Positions 54,453 to 64,000 of a stretch of DNA of 64,000 nucleotides are shown one piece after another. The notes beneath the pieces are model-generated. The model made no database searches. It was not told where the DNA came from and saw only the letters and a list, made by a program, of their open reading frames with translations. The first letter of the stretch is position 1; each line of letters opens with the position of its first letter. The translations under genes were made by a program, and so were the position numbers. This DNA is from Linderina pennispora. Taxonomy: Eukaryota; Kickxellomycota; Kickxellomycetes; Kickxellales; Kickxellaceae. The stretch lies in contig NW_024468261.1 in the NCBI RefSeq assembly GCF_002104995.1, positions 496,001-560,000 on the forward strand, in the 5' to 3' direction.

Positions 54453-54756
54453 GCCCTAGCCATTTTTGGCAGCATAATCACAGCGCTCATGACTCAAATT
54501 AACAGCAGCTTGCCTTACTAAAAATCCAGCGGAATGTGAAAGTGAACTGGCCGAGTTCACAAACTCTGAGCCTATTGCGACACTGGCCGCAGATATTGGC
54601 CATAAAGCAAGAATCTCGTCATTGCATCCAAAAACGATGGCATCGCGGAGGTCACCTGCGCACTTATAAACAGCCTCCTTGGCGCAGGAGCAGAGCTGTT
54701 GCTTTTCTTTGTTCTCTCCATCCCTCTGTTTCATACGTCTTTTGCACACTCTTATT

Positions 54757-56035
54757 ATGCCACAGCAACCGCCCACAGGAGGCACGTCGGCCCTTGGCGC
54801 CGGCTTCAACCTCGTAAACACGCTCATCGGCTCAGGAATCCTCGCCCTGCCCTACGCGCTGCGCGAAGCCGGCTTCTATTTCGGCATCCTTTCCCTCATA
54901 TTCGTTGCCATCCTGGGCAACATATCGCTCAACATACTCATCTATGGCGGACGGCGTTCAGGCCAGTACAAGTACGAGTCGGTATCCGAGGCCGCACTGG
55001 GACGAATTGGCCATTACCTGCTGTCGTTTGGTCTGTCGGTGAACTCTATCGGCAGCTGCATCAGCTACCTGATTATAGTTGGCGACATTACCACTGTCAT
55101 CGTGCAGAACACATTCGGCGTCAACGTGTTTACCTCGCGCGAGGCCGGTGATTCTGGTAGCCGCCATCGGATTCACGTTGCCGCTGCTGTTCTTCCGCAC
55201 ACTGGAGCCTCTTGTCAAGCCCTCGGCACTATCGATTTTCTGCCTACCGGTGATTGTACTTATTGTCGCGGTGCGCGGCCCGGCGTATGCGCCGCCAGAG
55301 CCTACGCCTACGCCGGTGTTTGGCAAGAGCATTCTACCAGCCATCGGCGTCATTGCCTTTGCTTATGCCTGCTCGCAAACCGCGCTCCAGAACTACCAGA
55401 CACTGAAGCACAAGACGCTGCAGCAGTGGCACACGGCCACGCGCTTTGCTTCAGGCACAGCCGCTGTCATTTACATTGCCTTTTCCGTCGTCAGCTATCG
55501 GTCATTTGGCTTCAACACCCAGCCAAACCTACTCAACAACTTTGCTAATGACGATGGGCTGGCAAACGTTGCAAGAGTCTTGCTGGCATTTACGTTGACG
55601 CTGACCTATCCAATGCAATTCTACCCAGTGCGCGACCTCTTCACGTCAGCACTTGGGCTCTCGCTCGACACGACGAGGGCATCGGCGGTCAAGTTCCACA
55701 CGCTGTCGCTGCTGATGTTCGCTGGCACCGTCGCTACTGCTCTGGCCGTAAGCGACCTGGGATTTGTATTCAAGCTGATCGGCACAGCCGCGTCGAGCCT
55801 GATCGTGTTTTTACTCCCAGGCACCATATATCTTCGGCTGGTCTCGCCGTACACTGCCAAGAAGGCCAGCATTGCCGACGAGTCGACCGCGCTCATCGAG
55901 CACGACTACATCGATGACACATCGGATATCCCCGAGCCCAGCACTACCTTCTGGTCAGTTGTTGTACTTGCTGTTGGCATCAGCGTATTCTTCGTTGGAT
56001 CCTGGTCGACCATCAACGAGTACATTTCCTCATAG
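54757..56035 (+). CDS. Neutral amino-acid transporter (SLC38/AVT family)
   Basis: 425 residues after removal of one extra base near 55141. The N-terminal hallmark is GAGFNLVNTLIGSGILALPY, followed by LREAGFYFGILSLIFVAILG, GHYLLSFGLSVNSIGSCISY and LIIVGDITTVIVQ. The second part begins ILVAAIGFTLPLLFFRTLEP, and includes IGVIAFAYACSQTALQNYQT and LARVLLAF-type segments; about 11 membrane helices. Members move neutral amino acids in exchange for protons across the vacuolar or plasma membrane. Orientation and substrate are not readable. It converges with the Oar1-like gene (31-bp gap). Confidence 0.88.
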
Positions 56036-56066
56036 AACACACCCACCGCATGTATACTTCTGTTAT

Positions 56067-56844
56067 TCAAATAAATAGTCCTCCATCGATGACAAGAACC
56101 TGCCCTGTCACGTACTTTGCCGCAGCCAAGTATGCTGCCGCCTCAGCGACCTCATGCGGATCGCCGATACGTCCGAGCGGGATCCGTTCCAGCAGCTCCT
56201 TGGTCACCGGCTGGTCCACGATCTTTTGTGTCATCTCTGTCTTGATAAAGCCAGGCGCAACTGCATTGACGCATATCCCCTTCGGGCCGAGCTCCTTGGC
56301 CAGCGATTTTGTGTACCCGATTAGGCCTGCCTTTGATGCTGCGTATCCCGACTGCCCCACATTGCCGTGCATGCCAATGACGCTCGAGATATTGACGATT
56401 GAGCCCTTGTTCTGCCGCATCATCTTGCCTGCAACCTCCTTTGCACACTGCCATCGTGCCAAACAAATTCACCTGCATCATGTCCAACAGGTGCTGCTCG
56501 TTTTGCCGGACTGCCAGGCCATCGAGCGAGATGCCTGCTGCGTTCACCAGGATGTCAATCTTGCCGTTTGTCTGCTTCAGCGCAGACTTTACCAGGCTTT
56601 TGGCGCTGTCAGAATCACGCAGGTCGCATCTAATCGGATGGGCGTCCTCGTTATATGCCGGCTCTGCGAGTTCTTCTAGCGCATAGTGGAGTCTATCCCA
56701 ACCTCTCTTCGTTGCGACCGGCGATAATTACCCGGGCACCGCGGCGCGCTAGAGCTATAGCAGTGGCCCCGCCGATGCCGCCGAGGCTCCGGTGACCAGG
56801 GCACACAGCCCCTGCAATGGCTGTGTCAAATGTGGGGAAGGCAT
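56067..56844 (-). CDS. 3-oxoacyl-ACP reductase-like short-chain dehydrogenase (frameshifted)
   Basis: From MPSPHLTQPLQGLCALVTGA, a glycine motif LVTGASGGIGGATAIALARR after mending a base error near 56780, and GARVIIAGRNEERL. The middle has SALKQTNGKIDILVNAAGIS, and the catalytic part has GSIVNISSVIGMHGNVGQSG and YAASKAGLIGYTKSLAKELG, with Ser, Tyr and Lys in place. It ends YVTGQVLVIDGGLFI. About 258 residues. FabG/Oar1/CBR4-like: reduces 3-ketoacyl-ACP in mitochondrial fatty-acid synthesis, which fits with the ACP gene 5.6 kb upstream. It could also be another SDR. No targeting sequence is obvious. Three frame changes near 56780, 56700 and 56450. Confidence 0.78.
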
Positions 56845-57860
56845 TGTAGGTGGAAAATGTACAAGGAGTGTCAACCTGCATATGCGAATGCGCAGCGTGT
56901 GACGCACAACAACGCGCACTGCAGCTGATCGCCGAGACGATTCACTGATCCTGGCACGTGACACCCTACACTTTCACACATGACCCGGTGTCCATAAATG
57001 CGACTCGGCTCCGAGTCCAGGGGGTGGGTGCCAGGCAAAGTGGCGGCTCGGCACCAGCCCTCCGAGTTGAAGAATTTGCTTGCCCTCGTAATTTTTTTCT
57101 TGCAGGCGAAGGGGGGTCGGCAGCGGTCGGCCTGTATATGTCAAGGAGAGCCACTCGCTACAGGCCGATGAACCTCCTCTTTTCCCCTTTGCTGTAGCTA
57201 CTCAAGCAATTACATTTGAGAATATACAAGGTATGTCTTGATTAGCCTTCGACCCCGACCGATTTCGCGCGGAAAGCAGATTCGCAGCGCAAATTGGAAG
57301 AGTTGCTTTCCAATCGAGACACCCAGCTTTGTTGTTCGCAGACCACTCTCTTTCCCTCTCTTACGATGGCAGGAACGAAAGAAAGGCACACAGAACACAC
57401 GGGAGCAGCAGACACCGAGTTGATAGTGGTGGTGGCAGGAGATTTCGCTATAGTGACCTGCGATTTCGAGGGTGGTTTGCAATTTTGGCTGGTGATTTCT
57501 GCGAGGGAATCCTGGTTCCCGCAAAGTCCTGCCATGTCCTAAGCGTGGCGACGCAGCAGTGTGCTGTCTGTGCTGGTCTGTGTCTGGCGTGTGGTCCTGT
57601 GGTCTGTGGTCTCTGGTTTTGGTCGTGGCCTTGGGTTGGGATCCAAAAACTCCTGTGGCAGACCTATGAAAAATTTTTCTTGCGCGAGTATGATGCTAAC
57701 ATTTCGAGCCCCTTCATTCTGATATCTCTCCCTGTATGCTGCCTACGATCGGCCTCTCGACATCTGCGCACGCGATATTCGACGCCGATGGTGGTCTGGT
57801 GGAATGCACGAACAAATAACGCGTATATCACACGGTCTGGCAAACAAATCACACATGTAG
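56845..57860. other. Intergenic and probable RPS19 leader intron
   Basis: A GTATGT donor at 57231 (after ATACAAG) and an acceptor TGTAG directly before the RPS19 ATG at 57861 would define a 630-nt leader intron. Both ends fit, but no transcript evidence is available. No snoRNA hosted in it could be recognised. Confidence 0.4.
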
Positions 57861-58292
57861 ATGGCTGGTAGTGTCACCGTTAAGGACGTCAACGCTCACG
57901 CTTTTATCAAGGCTTATGCCGCTCACCTGAAGCGCTCTGGCAAGCTCGAGGTCCCCGCCTGGACCGAGTACGCCAAGACTGGTTCGCACAAGGAGCTGTC
58001 GCCGTACGATCCGGACTGGTTCTACGTGCGCGCTGCCTCGGTTGCCCGCCACATCTACCTGCGCGGTGGTGTTGGTGTTGGTGCTCTGGCTGACCGCTAT
58101 GGTGGAACCAAGCGCCGTGGCACCCGCCCCAACCACCACGCCGCGTCGTCGACCAACGTCGCCCGCAAGGTCTTCCAGGGTCTCGAGAAGATCGGCATCC
58201 TTGAGAAGCACGCCAACGGTGGCCGCAAGATCACCTCGGCTGGCCAGCGCGACCTCGACCGCATCTCGGTCCAGGTTGCCAAGGCCTATTGA
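57861..58292 (+). CDS. RPS19: 40S ribosomal protein S19
   Basis: 143 residues, full length and uninterrupted: [120 protein letters not shown]. eS19 is needed for 40S maturation and sits on the head of the small subunit. Codon use is strongly C/G-ending, as expected of highly expressed genes. A leader intron may precede the ATG. 3' end is 182 bp from the convergent TFIIE-beta gene. Confidence 0.97.
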   Translation: MAGSVTVKDVNAHAFIKAYAAHLKRSGKLEVPAWTEYAKTGSHKELSPYDPDWFYVRAASVARHIYLRGGVGVGALADRYGGTKRRGTRPNHHAASSTNVARKVFQGLEKIGILEKHANGGRKITSAGQRDLDRISVQVAKAY

Positions 58293-58474
58293 GGCCTAAG
58301 TTTCATTCGTAGCAAGCTTCCCGTCAGTTCGTCTTGTGAAAAATGAAAAATCCCAAAGGACGTATTTTTCCTGGCTTTCTAGCTCATTAAAAATTCTCTC
58401 GCATTTTCTACCACACCCTCTCCTGATGAAGCTGCATCTGTGTTGCTGAATCTCATATCTACAGGAGGAAGCAG

Positions 58475-59268
58475 CTACTTGCTCTCGGGCACGTACTTTT
58501 TGGTCAGATCAATGTCCACAAGATGCGTGTTGGTGATCTTGAACTTGCGCGTGCGCTGCTTGGTCTTCTTCTTGTCGTCGTCGTTGTGCGCTCTCTCTTC
58601 AACCTGCATCTGGCGCAGTCCGGCCTTTTCCATCTCAAATGCCAAATCTGCCTCGTCGGGGATCCGCAGCTCGGCCCACTTTCTCTTGATGTCGTCGTCC
58701 ACGGGTGTCTGCAGCTTGTGGAAGTTGTAGAAAATATACTTTGCGTGCCCGTCCTTGTTGGTTGTTGTCAGAATCAGCCCCTCCTTGCGCAGGTCGGCAA
58801 TGACCTTTGGGATATCTGCCAGGTACGAGTCTCTCAGCCTCTTGATCTCCAGGCCCGTACGATCCGGCAACTGTCCGTAGGTACTCGACAAGCTCCTCGC
58901 GGGTCCTGATGTTGTAGTCGGGCTTGTACGCAAACGTCTTGTTTTTTGCATCGTATATAACCTTCTCGTTGCCCTTTAGCTGGTTGTACACATCGGGCTC
59001 CTTTTCAAAGTCAACATGCTCGTACATTTGCAGGTCGGCAGCTGTATATGGCTTTTGTGACTTCTTGAGGAAATCTATGATCGAGTAGACCTTGGTCATA
59101 GCATGTGCGCCGTTCACTGCGGTGCTGTCGAGGCGCGGCGCCTGACCAGGAAGCTGCCGGCCGGAAATTGCGCACCGTCGAGGGCCGGGCAATTGTGTGC
59201 CGCTGCAGAACGGGCTGCTCCGCAATGCGCTTCTTGAACGCGTTGCGCTGCTCTAAGAGATTGGACAT
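58475..59268 (-). CDS. Transcription factor TFIIE beta subunit
   Basis: About 264 residues. MSNLLEQRNAFKKRIAEQPV, then VYSIIDFLKKSQKPYTAADL and GNEKVIYDAKNKTFAYKPDY (first winged helix), IRTREELVEYLRT, then TGLEIKRLRDSYLADIPKVI and LILTTTNKDGHAKYIFYNFH (second winged helix), PVDDDIKRKWAELRIPDEAD, and a basic tail DDDKKKTKQRTRKFKITNTH. TFIIE-beta is a general RNA polymerase II initiation factor that recruits TFIIH. Frame changes near 59140 and 58870 (one base each). Starts at the ATG at 59268; ends YVPESK. Confidence 0.87.
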
Positions 59269-60186
59269 GGCTGGTAAAGGTATGTGAAAAAGGGAAACCC
59301 AAGTGAAGCTAAAATAAAACATGTGCACACTGCAGATTGAATTTTTGTAATTGTCAATAGCGATTGGAGGATTGTGGGTATTGTGTGGATCTGTGTGACA
59401 TGAAAACGCTGACATGATGTTTGTGCATGTCCACAATATACCCATTTCAAGATGCGGTATTGTAGATATGGCCCAGGATTTAAGGGGCCGTCTGGATGTT
59501 GGATATAGAAGCATATAAAAATCTCTGCGACTGATTTTATATAGAATCACTAGTACAATATGTCGCACCATTAAGGTATGGACGCTGTTGGCACACATGG
59601 GCACATGGCGCATGGCCAATGGCAACCAAAATGGGCGAGGGGCTCACTGTGCTAAATGCTACATGTACCAGAAGGCATCAGCCAGCTTGCGCCCCAACGA
59701 AGTATTTTGAAAGCAAGAGGTGCTGTTTTGAGTGGATAGAGGCACACCGCAGTTCTTTATGCTGATCTGCACCCGCCCAAACTGTAAAGATCTGTCAGCC
59801 ATTATGCCGTGGTGCATACTACCACATTATTCCTCTTGCCATGTCTTTGGAGCCATGCGCTGAGAATTCCCGAGAAGGCTTGTTCATGCTCTTTGTCAGA
59901 GGCGAATTGGCTTTTTGGGCAGTGCTTACCGGCATCATGCAGCCAAGGGAATTGGTCTATTATGTGCATCCGCCATAGCCACCTCCCAAGTTCCAAGGAT
60001 CAGCACTCTGCTCAGTTTTACCTGCAACTGTGCCACCATCATTTCTGTGCTGTTGAAAAGTGCCAGAGCAGCTTTGAATATATAAATTGGCTCGAACTAC
60101 TGTTTTCCATCCACTCCGCACACCATCTTCCCTCATTTTCAGACGTAGTAGCAAATTCCAACACTCTTTCGCTGCAAAGTCCAAAC
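59269..60186. other. Intergenic, nothing recognised
   Basis: Divergent promoters of TFIIE-beta and the acidic ORF. A longer frame reads upstream of 60187 to 59809, but its sequence is not protein-like. Confidence 0.4.
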
Positions 60187-60882
60187 ATGTCTCAACTCTC
60201 CAACTCGCAGGATGACTACTTCAATGACCAAGCGTCATTCATTTCTGACACTTCATCCACCGTGTCTACCGTGTTCGACATCAGGGAGCAGGCGGCTGGT
60301 GTAATCACTGGCGCTGATTGTATGCCGGATGTACCCAGCTCGCTTACCATCGCTGATATTGTATCAGCTGCACTTGCTGATGGGGGCTATATATCATATC
60401 CCACCATGACACCTTCACCTGCTATTCCTACTAGTGTGCAAATTGAAGCTACTACTGCGGCTACGATGGGTGAAAATCTTGCAGCGGAAGCTCTTTATGA
60501 GCTTTCCTCGTATTCATCTTTGCCCCTTGCTGATGAAGATGAGGTCAGTAAAAGTCCTGTGTATACGCAGCATGTGCAAACCATCCCAAGTATGACTGCA
60601 GATCCATTAACTGGGCAACTTGATTGTGTCTCACATAGCCTCCTGTCTGATGATGTCCTTAGCTGGACTGGCTATGACACGGAGCCTGTGCCTTGTGATA
60701 CAGAGGCTCTATATAGAGACCTTTTGGGGCTTATAAACAAAGACCAAGGTGGTCATATTGAGGCTGCCACGGAAAGACCCCAAGATAAAAGCAATGACTG
60801 CGAGAGATCTGGTAGAGAATCGGTCCACATACCTTCCAAATGGTCATTAGCATGCCCTACTGAGTGGTACTCACAAATCTAA
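60187..60882 (+). CDS. Acidic orphan protein (transactivation-like)
   Basis: 231 residues from MSQLSNSQDDYFNDQASFIS. Rich in Asp, Glu, Ser and Thr with spaced hydrophobics (LYRDLLGLINKDQGGH, LYELSSYSSLPLADEDE), like acidic activation domains. No DNA-binding or enzyme motif. An HSF-like gene follows 750 bases downstream on the same strand, so it could be a separated activation domain or an unrelated orphan. Normal composition over the whole ORF supports it as a gene. Confidence 0.5.
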   Translation: MSQLSNSQDDYFNDQASFISDTSSTVSTVFDIREQAAGVITGADCMPDVPSSLTIADIVSAALADGGYISYPTMTPSPAIPTSVQIEATTAATMGENLAAEALYELSSYSSLPLADEDEVSKSPVYTQHVQTIPSMTADPLTGQLDCVSHSLLSDDVLSWTGYDTEPVPCDTEALYRDLLGLINKDQGGHIEAATERPQDKSNDCERSGRESVHIPSKWSLACPTEWYSQI

Positions 60883-61634
60883 AATCTAAAATACTATTGT
60901 GACTATGGGGCACGTATGTCAGCAGAGTGAGAATTGCTGACGCACATATTCATAGGACACATGGTACATAGTTGGCAGCATTTATTTTAATTCTTGTCTT
61001 TTATTTCAATCTGTGTTCGCCATAGTGGCATCAATAAATATTTAGTTGCATTGCTGAGGTACAACAGCACCTTTGCAACATCTTTCTATATATTTTCATT
61101 GTAACCACTAATTATATTCTTTTCGATGTGTATCATCACTCGGGAGGCATAGCACCATTGGACAAATGAGCAGGTGCCAGGTGTGGCTAGCTAACACGAC
61201 AAACCACAACAGATTCAATGATGAGTGGAATCATTAATAAATGCACAAGCTATCATCCCTGCCGCCATAGCAGGCCTGCACACCATCGTGGCAAACATGT
61301 TCTTTGGATGAAGTTTGTGCAGCTCATTGACATGTGGTACACCTAGTTTCTTCATTGCTTTGATCTGACTAATTTCAATTTAGAAAACTGCCGCTAGGAT
61401 CAAACGGCGAATTCGCATCTCTAAAAGCCAAATATCAAAAGCATTTTTTTGGATCTTTGTGTCCGCGCCACTACTGTCCACACGCTGCATAATATGTCTG
61501 TCTGGAGGAGTAGATTTAGGAGGCTCGGTGGTGGCCGCAGCTATTCAACAATAAATATTCTCTTCTTCCTCCTCTTCCTCCTGGTCTCTTTTATTCTTTT
61601 AAACAGCAGTCTTGAACGGTAACAAAGCACAACA
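60883..61634. other. Intergenic, AT-rich, nothing recognised
   Basis: AT-rich sequence before the HSF-like gene with a pyrimidine tract (CTTCTTCCTCCTCTTCCTCC) at about 61560-61585. No coding region supported. Confidence 0.4.
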
Positions 61635-62218
61635 ATGTTTCATCTAGCTGACTATCTAGCAAACATACGTATCGGCGAGCACGAGTCCTCCAATAGAGGG
61701 GGATATATTACAACGGGTTTCACAGGTCCAGCACATAATAGTGCGATATCGGCAGCCTCTGTCTCTTCTGGAAACAGAGCAACACCTCTTTCTGGACGAC
61801 AGTGATGAAGAGAGCAATGAAGGCATCCAGGAAGTTAGCCATGGAATACACAGTGCTAGTCCTTCAGTGGATCTTTTTATTGAACACCTCTACCAGATCG
61901 TCAGTGACCCAGAAACCAACTACTTTATACTATGGAGAAAGGATGGTACGGATTTTGTGCTCACTCGACCTGATACTCTCTTACAGGATGCTGGCAGCGC
62001 GTGGTGTGCATATGCGCCAATGTTCGGATATTGTCGCCAATCTAATGGGGCTTGGGTTTACTCGCCATGCGCTTCCCACAAGGAGCGCTGTTGTTGAAGA
62101 GCACCAAAGGGTCGTTTACTCACATCCATGGTTCAAGAGAGATATGCCAGATCTTTTGTCTAGGATTACAGGCCACTGGGGCCTCGATGACCAGGGAACT
62201 CCATGGTTTCGTCTTTGA
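61635..62218 (+). CDS. Divergent HSF-type DNA-binding domain protein
   Basis: About 193 residues over three frames. MFHLADYLANIRIGEHESSN, then, after a shift near 61740-61800, TEQHLFLDDSDEESNEG and the HSF fold: FIEHLYQIVSDPETNYFILW, RKDGTDFVLTRPDTLLQD, then (shift near 61990) LAARGVHMRQCSDIVANLMG, GFTRHALPTRSAV and VVYSHPWFKRDMPDLLSRIT. These fit helix 1, the W strand, the recognition helix and the SHPxFxRxxPDLLxxI end of HSF/HSF-like proteins. The recognition helix departs from the HSF consensus (VANLMGLGF instead of VRQLNMYGF), so binding specificity should differ. No trimerisation coiled coil found; short. Confidence 0.7.
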
Positions 62219-62319
62219 ATACTGACTAATTTACTGTATTTCTGTTATTATACCCTTCACGTAGTTCTACTTACAATATATCTACTGTTTCAGATAGTAT
62301 AATCGATATAGACATATAG

Positions 62320-64000
62320 ACATATCTTTATCTTTACCTATATATAAGATTTTATAGTCCAAAAAGTGTCCGACTGTCCGCTAGAAATTATTTAATTGGT
62401 TAAAAAAATAAAACTTTTAAGCTTCAACACGAGTTTGGGTGACTTACTCTATAAACTCCTTTTTGATCTTGTGCGGCATCTGACCTCATCGGTGAAACCA
62501 GGGTGACGAGTTGTTATTGTAGTGGTCACAAGTCTCCACTAGATATCTCCATTGGTTCAGCGCAAGAGCTGCTCTCATTGTCGGTCGGCCTGATAACTTC
62601 CATAGCATCATCATGGTGGTCATCACCGGACTGCGCAACACTCTTAAGGATATTTATTTATGAGCACCTATTGAATAAGGTCATGTAGCTCTTCCTAGCG
62701 GTTCATGCAATATTTGTAGGATTTATTTTATAAATTAATTTGTCTTATGAACATGCGTAAGCGGTAGTATTTGGGCCACAATGGATCCAGTCTGTATAGA
62801 CTGATTCAAGAGACTGTATCAGTGCTAAGGGCCCCAAGAACCATGCAAGCCAGATAATTTTTAATAAAAAGTTCTTAATGCTATGCATACGCAATAAAGC
62901 AAAACTGAACAGCATCATTTCTCTTCTTACTTGCCTATTGAATTTCTCAAATGAATATTACCCGCAGCACTACTGTCCATAAAGACATCACTTGGTGGTA
63001 TTGGCTTCCGTGATTCTATGTTGCCCCGCCTAGAGCAATTTGTATACAGCGTCAATATCATCAAAGAGCATACATACATGCTTGCACGATGGATATTACT
63101 CCTATCAACTAGCTTGACGATGATGCCTTTGACCCTGCAACATTTGTGAAAAAGGGGTTTTTTTCGTTTCTATTTATTTATTCATATATCAGCAATCTGA
63201 AGGCGAAGACCTGTCAATATCTGCCGAGGATTTCGTTCAACCGGAAGGACAAGGTCAGAACTGTTAACCGGCGCAGATTTCAGGTGATGTAGTTAGATAT
63301 CGTATTTATGATTATCTATTAGCATAATGGCGATATCGAGCTACATGGCGTACGCGAAATGAATCAGGTAGCAACATACGTGGATACCGAGCTGATGACA
63401 GCATACAAGAACAACATTGTGTTGCACTATGGCACTTGCCTACAGCGGATTCTGGCCAAATTGATTGATATTCGCAGCCGCAAAAACACACTGCGCAGTA
63501 CAATGGGCAATGTGTCCTAAGGCTGAGTTCAATAATGCATGTCAAGTGTATATTTATACGCCTGCACAGAAGCTCCGCCAGGCAGTTGCCTCTAGGCACC
63601 CTGATCTCAATGTGCTCACCCCACCGATGCTTGCAATCTACAACAAGCTGGCACCAGCCCTCAATGCCTATGATTCCAAGTACAGATTCGCCTAAAGACA
63701 GCCGATACTATGATGCCAAGGTAAATCCACTTAAGCATCTGCATGCATACATTCGTCCTATGCCAGCTTATCGAGAATGAGCAGCTTGGCAAGTCTCCTC
63801 CCCAATGCTTGCCTCTGCGGACATCATGGATCCCAGGCCATATGCGCTTGGACAAGCAAATAATCAAGCAGGTGTTTGTTTCGAAAACACGTGAGGAGGT
63901 TACCAAGATCAACGCAGCAAAGGGGGCAGCAACAGAGGCAAGGAAAGCAGCAGAAAAGGGCGAAGAATTGGCCAAGAAGGCTGCACGCGAAGCAGCGAAG
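62320..64000 (+). mobile_element. Fanzor-like element, copy 2 (truncated by the window end)
   Basis: Same leader and N-terminal coding region as copy 1, starting just after the HSF-like gene. The coding region begins at about 62951 (MNITRSTT) and, in part, preserves frames broken in copy 1 (ATYVDTELMTAYKNN is in frame here but interrupted there), while having its own breaks, for example near 63515 and 63690. The window stops in the Lys/Ala-rich linker, before the part deleted in copy 1. Whether copy 2 keeps the RuvC domain cannot be told. Confidence 0.6.

Noticed and set aside
57680-57725. Box C/D snoRNA in the RPS19 leader
   Set aside because: TATGATGC and CTGA boxes are only about 35 bases apart and the C box is imperfect.
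1-64000. tRNA or rRNA genes and CRISPR arrays
   Set aside because: No T-arm GGTTCRA pattern with a matching clover-leaf was found by eye, no rRNA-like stretch, and the tandem repeats are coding.

Overview
The window reads as nuclear DNA of a fungus, most likely an early-diverging one near Kickxellomycotina (Coemansia-like). The fungal call rests on short spliceosomal introns of 75-182 nt, a Yap1/Pap1-type bZIP factor, an Ssz1-type Hsp70, a Dal5-type permease, Med12 and divergent F-box/leucine-rich proteins. The early-diverging call is weaker. It rests on genes usually missing from Dikarya (B12-dependent methylmalonyl-CoA mutase, UBE2S with its C-terminal tail, ADHFE1-type transhydrogenase, FBXO3-type F-box/ApaG protein) and on Fanzor-like elements.

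Layout: 1-11.7 kb holds Ssz1, a choline/ethanolamine kinase, an arrestin-related adaptor and three unrecognised genes. 12.6-14.8 kb holds a decayed Fanzor-like element (copy 1). 14.9-30 kb is an accessory stretch: a basic nuclear-type protein, a possible FunK1-associated protein, an NmrA-like reductase, an MFS permease, a secreted seven-repeat RGG protein, a broken F-box gene, an intact F-box-like gene and a 110-bp element fragment. 30.4-59.3 kb is a dense housekeeping block: bZIP, Med12, PARP, CYB5RL-like reductase, CD2BP2/Lin1, FBXO3-like, UBE2S, NDUFA6, methylmalonyl-CoA mutase, mitochondrial ACP plus a decayed ACP paralogue, ADHFE1/HOT, an amino-acid transporter, an Oar1-like reductase, RPS19 and TFIIE-beta. 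59.3-62.2 kb has an acidic orphan ORF and an HSF-like gene. 62.3-64 kb is Fanzor-like copy 2, cut by the window end.

Many clearly conserved genes are split into two to seven frames. Where I could resolve the junction, the correct frame almost always returns on removing one base, so I read these as insertion-type sequence errors and annotate the genes as whole. By contrast the broken F-box gene, the ACP paralogue and the Fanzor copies carry stops or deletions not explained this way.

Functional links: ACP, the Oar1-like reductase and NDUFA6 (a LYR protein that docks ACP on complex I) belong to mitochondrial type II fatty-acid synthesis and complex I assembly. Methylmalonyl-CoA mutase implies cobalamin use and propionate or odd-chain catabolism. 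bZIP and Med12 share a divergent promoter. The least explained items are the Fanzor-like family and the secreted repeat protein.
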